The position numbers and the translations under genes were made by a program. DNA of 64,000 bases from Synechococcus sp. RSCCF101 (GTDB taxonomy: Bacteria > Cyanobacteriota > Cyanobacteriia > PCC-6307 > Cyanobiaceae): NCBI RefSeq assembly GCF_008807075.1, contig NZ_CP035632.1:992001-1056000 (forward strand). The letters are read 5' to 3'. The notes under the pieces were generated by a model that saw nothing but the letters and a program-made list of their open reading frames with translations, was not told the origin of the DNA and did not search any database. Positions 62,626 to 64,000 of the stretch are shown here, in pieces. Every line of letters starts with the position of its first letter. Within the stretch, counting starts at the first letter, position 1.

Positions 62626-64000
62626 ATGGCCCAGGCGGAGACGCACCCAGCCCCTGTCGTTGAAGCGACGGGTCGTCACGCCGAACCCGCGCCCGAGGGC
62701 TCCAGCGCCTTCCTCGAACGGTTGCACGCCCGCAACCGGCCTGTGCTGGTGTTCGACGGGGCGATGGGCACCTCGCTCCAGACCATGGACCTGACGGCCG
62801 AGGACTTCGGCGGGCCGGTGCTGGAGGGCTGCAACGAGAACCTGGTGGTCACCCGGCCCGACGCCGTTCAGGAGGTGCACCGCCGCTTCCTCGAGGCCGG
62901 CTGCGATGTGATCGAGACCGACACCTTCGGTGCCGCCTCGGTGGTGCTGGCGGAATACGGCCTCGAGGACCGGGCGCACGAGCTGAACCGGAGGGCGGCC
63001 GAACTGGCGAAGGAGGTGGCGCAGGCCTTCTCCACGCCGGAGAAACCGCGCTTCGTGGCCGGATCGATGGGGCCCACCACCAAGCTGCCCACCCTCGGCC
63101 ACATTCCCTTCGACACCCTGAGGAACGCCTATCAGGAGCAGGCCGAGGGGCTTCTGGCAGGCGGGGTGGATCTGTTGCTGGTCGAGACCTGCCAGGACGT
63201 GCTGCAGATCAAGGCCGCCCTCCAGGGCATCGAGGCCGCCTTCGAGACCTGGGGCGGCCGGCGGCCGCTGATGGTGTCGGTGACGATGGAGACCACGGGC
63301 ACCATGCTCGTCGGCTCGGACATCGCCGCCGTGGTGGCGATCCTGGAGCCCTTCCCCATCGACGTACTCGGGCTGAACTGCGCCACCGGGCCGGAGCAGA
63401 TGAAGGAGCACATCCGCTACCTGAGCGACCACAGCCCCTTCGTGCTGAGCTGCATCCCCAACGCCGGACTGCCGGAGAACGTGGGCGGCGTGGCCCACTA
63501 CCGGCTCCGGCCGATCGAACTGCGCATGCAGCTGCTCCACTTCGTGGAGGATCTGGGGGTGCAGGTGATCGGTGGCTGCTGCGGCACCACCCCGGATCAC
63601 ATCCGCGCTCTGGCGGAGATGGCGGAGGGGATGAGCCCGAAGACCCGGGCGATCCGCGGCCCCCGGGATCAGAGCGGACGTCCCTGCCTGGGCTATGAGC
63701 CCTCAGCGGCATCGATCTACGGAACCACCACCTACGAACAGGATCAGTCGTTCCTGATCATCGGGGAGCGCCTCAATGCCAGCGGATCGCGCAAGGTGCG
63801 CGATCTTCTGGCGGTGGAGGACTGGGACGGTCTGGTGGCCCTCGCCCGCGGGCAGGTGAAGGAGAACGCCCACGTTCTGGACGTGAACGTGGATTACGTG
63901 GGCCGCGACGGTGAGCGGGACATGCATGAGCTGGTCAGTCGTCTGGTCACGAACGTGACGCTGCCGCTGATGCTCGATTCCACCGAGTGGCAGAAAATGG
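62626..64000 (+). CDS. metH: Methionine synthase, cobalamin-dependent (5' part)
   Basis: Transfers a methyl group from 5-methyltetrahydrofolate to homocysteine. About 458 codons are in the window; the gene runs off the end. The homocysteine domain has [28 protein letters not shown] and the zinc cysteines in [12 protein letters not shown]; the folate domain begins at [20 protein letters not shown]. The cobalamin and activation domains would follow outside. The start [10 protein letters not shown] follows GAGTTG. B12 dependence is known for the family and fits the nearby cobN. Confidence 0.95.
   Translation, partial: MAQAETHPAPVVEATGRHAEPAPEGSSAFLERLHARNRPVLVFDGAMGTSLQTMDLTAEDFGGPVLEGCNENLVVTRPDAVQEVHRRFLEAGCDVIETDTFGAASVVLAEYGLEDRAHELNRRAAELAKEVAQAFSTPEKPRFVAGSMGPTTKLPTLGHIPFDTLRNAYQEQAEGLLAGGVDLLLVETCQDVLQIKAALQGIEAAFETWGGRRPLMVSVTMETTGTMLVGSDIAAVVAILEPFPIDVLGLNCATGPEQMKEHIRYLSDHSPFVLSCIPNAGLPENVGGVAHYRLRPIELRMQLLHFVEDLGVQVIGGCCGTTPDHIRALAEMAEGMSPKTRAIRGPRDQSGRPCLGYEPSAASIYGTTTYEQDQSFLIIGERLNASGSRKVRDLLAVEDWDGLVALARGQVKENAHVLDVNVDYVGRDGERDMHELVSRLVTNVTLPLMLDSTEWQKM

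Noticed and set aside
1-64000. CRISPR arrays, insertion sequences, prophage or rRNA genes
   Set aside because: No regularly spaced repeats, transposase or integrase motifs, phage structural genes or rRNA signatures were seen on reading both strands; a repeat-finder run would settle short or degenerate cases.

Overview
The window is a contiguous piece of chromosome from a GC-rich cyanobacterium, most likely a picocyanobacterium of the Synechococcus/Cyanobium group. Support comes from a photosystem I gene (psaK), the HemJ-type protoporphyrinogen oxidase, the glucosylglycerol osmolyte system (ggpS with ggtBCDA), a cyanobacterial Hfq-like gene beside dapF, the Ycf35-like DUF1257 protein, and several families largely confined to cyanobacteria and plastids (DUF2499, DUF3593, DUF1995, DUF3110). 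The species call is an inference; no rRNA gene is present. Genes are dense and often overlap by 4 nt. I see one tRNA gene and no insertion sequence, prophage or CRISPR array.

Layout. 1-9.3 kb: start of an ABC permease, pyruvate kinase, a MazG-like protein, an ilvA-scpB-yggT operon, dxs, a FAD oxidoreductase, psaK and two small membrane proteins (DUF3593, DUF2499). 9.3-12.1 kb: csaB, an orphan PstS/SphX phosphate-binding protein and a small membrane protein, in a stretch of visibly lower GC. 12.1-19.7 kb: one apparent minus-strand operon, ggpS-ggtB-ggtC-ggtD-ggtA followed after 4 nt by a TrkA/RCK-type membrane protein, linking organic-osmolyte synthesis and uptake to a probable ion-transport regulator. 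19.8-25.7 kb: peroxiredoxin, rpmB, htpG, two ferredoxins, hisZ, an inositol-phosphatase-family gene and tRNA-Ser(GGA). 25.7-28.7 kb: pstC-pstA-pstB with a candidate Pho box. 28.7-33.1 kb: a dnaK-dnaJ-DUF3110-murQ cluster with a hairpin over the dnaK ribosome-binding site.

33.1-41.1 kb: mtnP, ppiB, ribBA, argC, purN, DUF1257, an M61 peptidase and an amidase. 41.1-48.5 kb: lytic-transglycosylase-like protein, leuS, hfq-like, dapF with an unusual tail, cysteine desulfurase, DUF1995 and DUF4330. 48.6-51.4 kb: a PBP4-type carboxypeptidase, a DivIVA-like coiled coil and coaD. 51.5-57.8 kb: flavin-reductase-like protein, uvrC, a small exported protein, an FeS-type photolyase, hemJ, a PHP-domain protein and a disordered unknown. 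57.8-64 kb: cobN, ilvE and the start of the cobalamin-dependent metH.

Most of the window is housekeeping. The parts most worth following are the six-gene osmolyte/RCK operon, the leader hairpins of dnaK and psaK, the DapF tail, and the small unknown gene at 57.2 kb. I found no clearly novel multi-gene system; the osmolyte/RCK operon is the nearest candidate.
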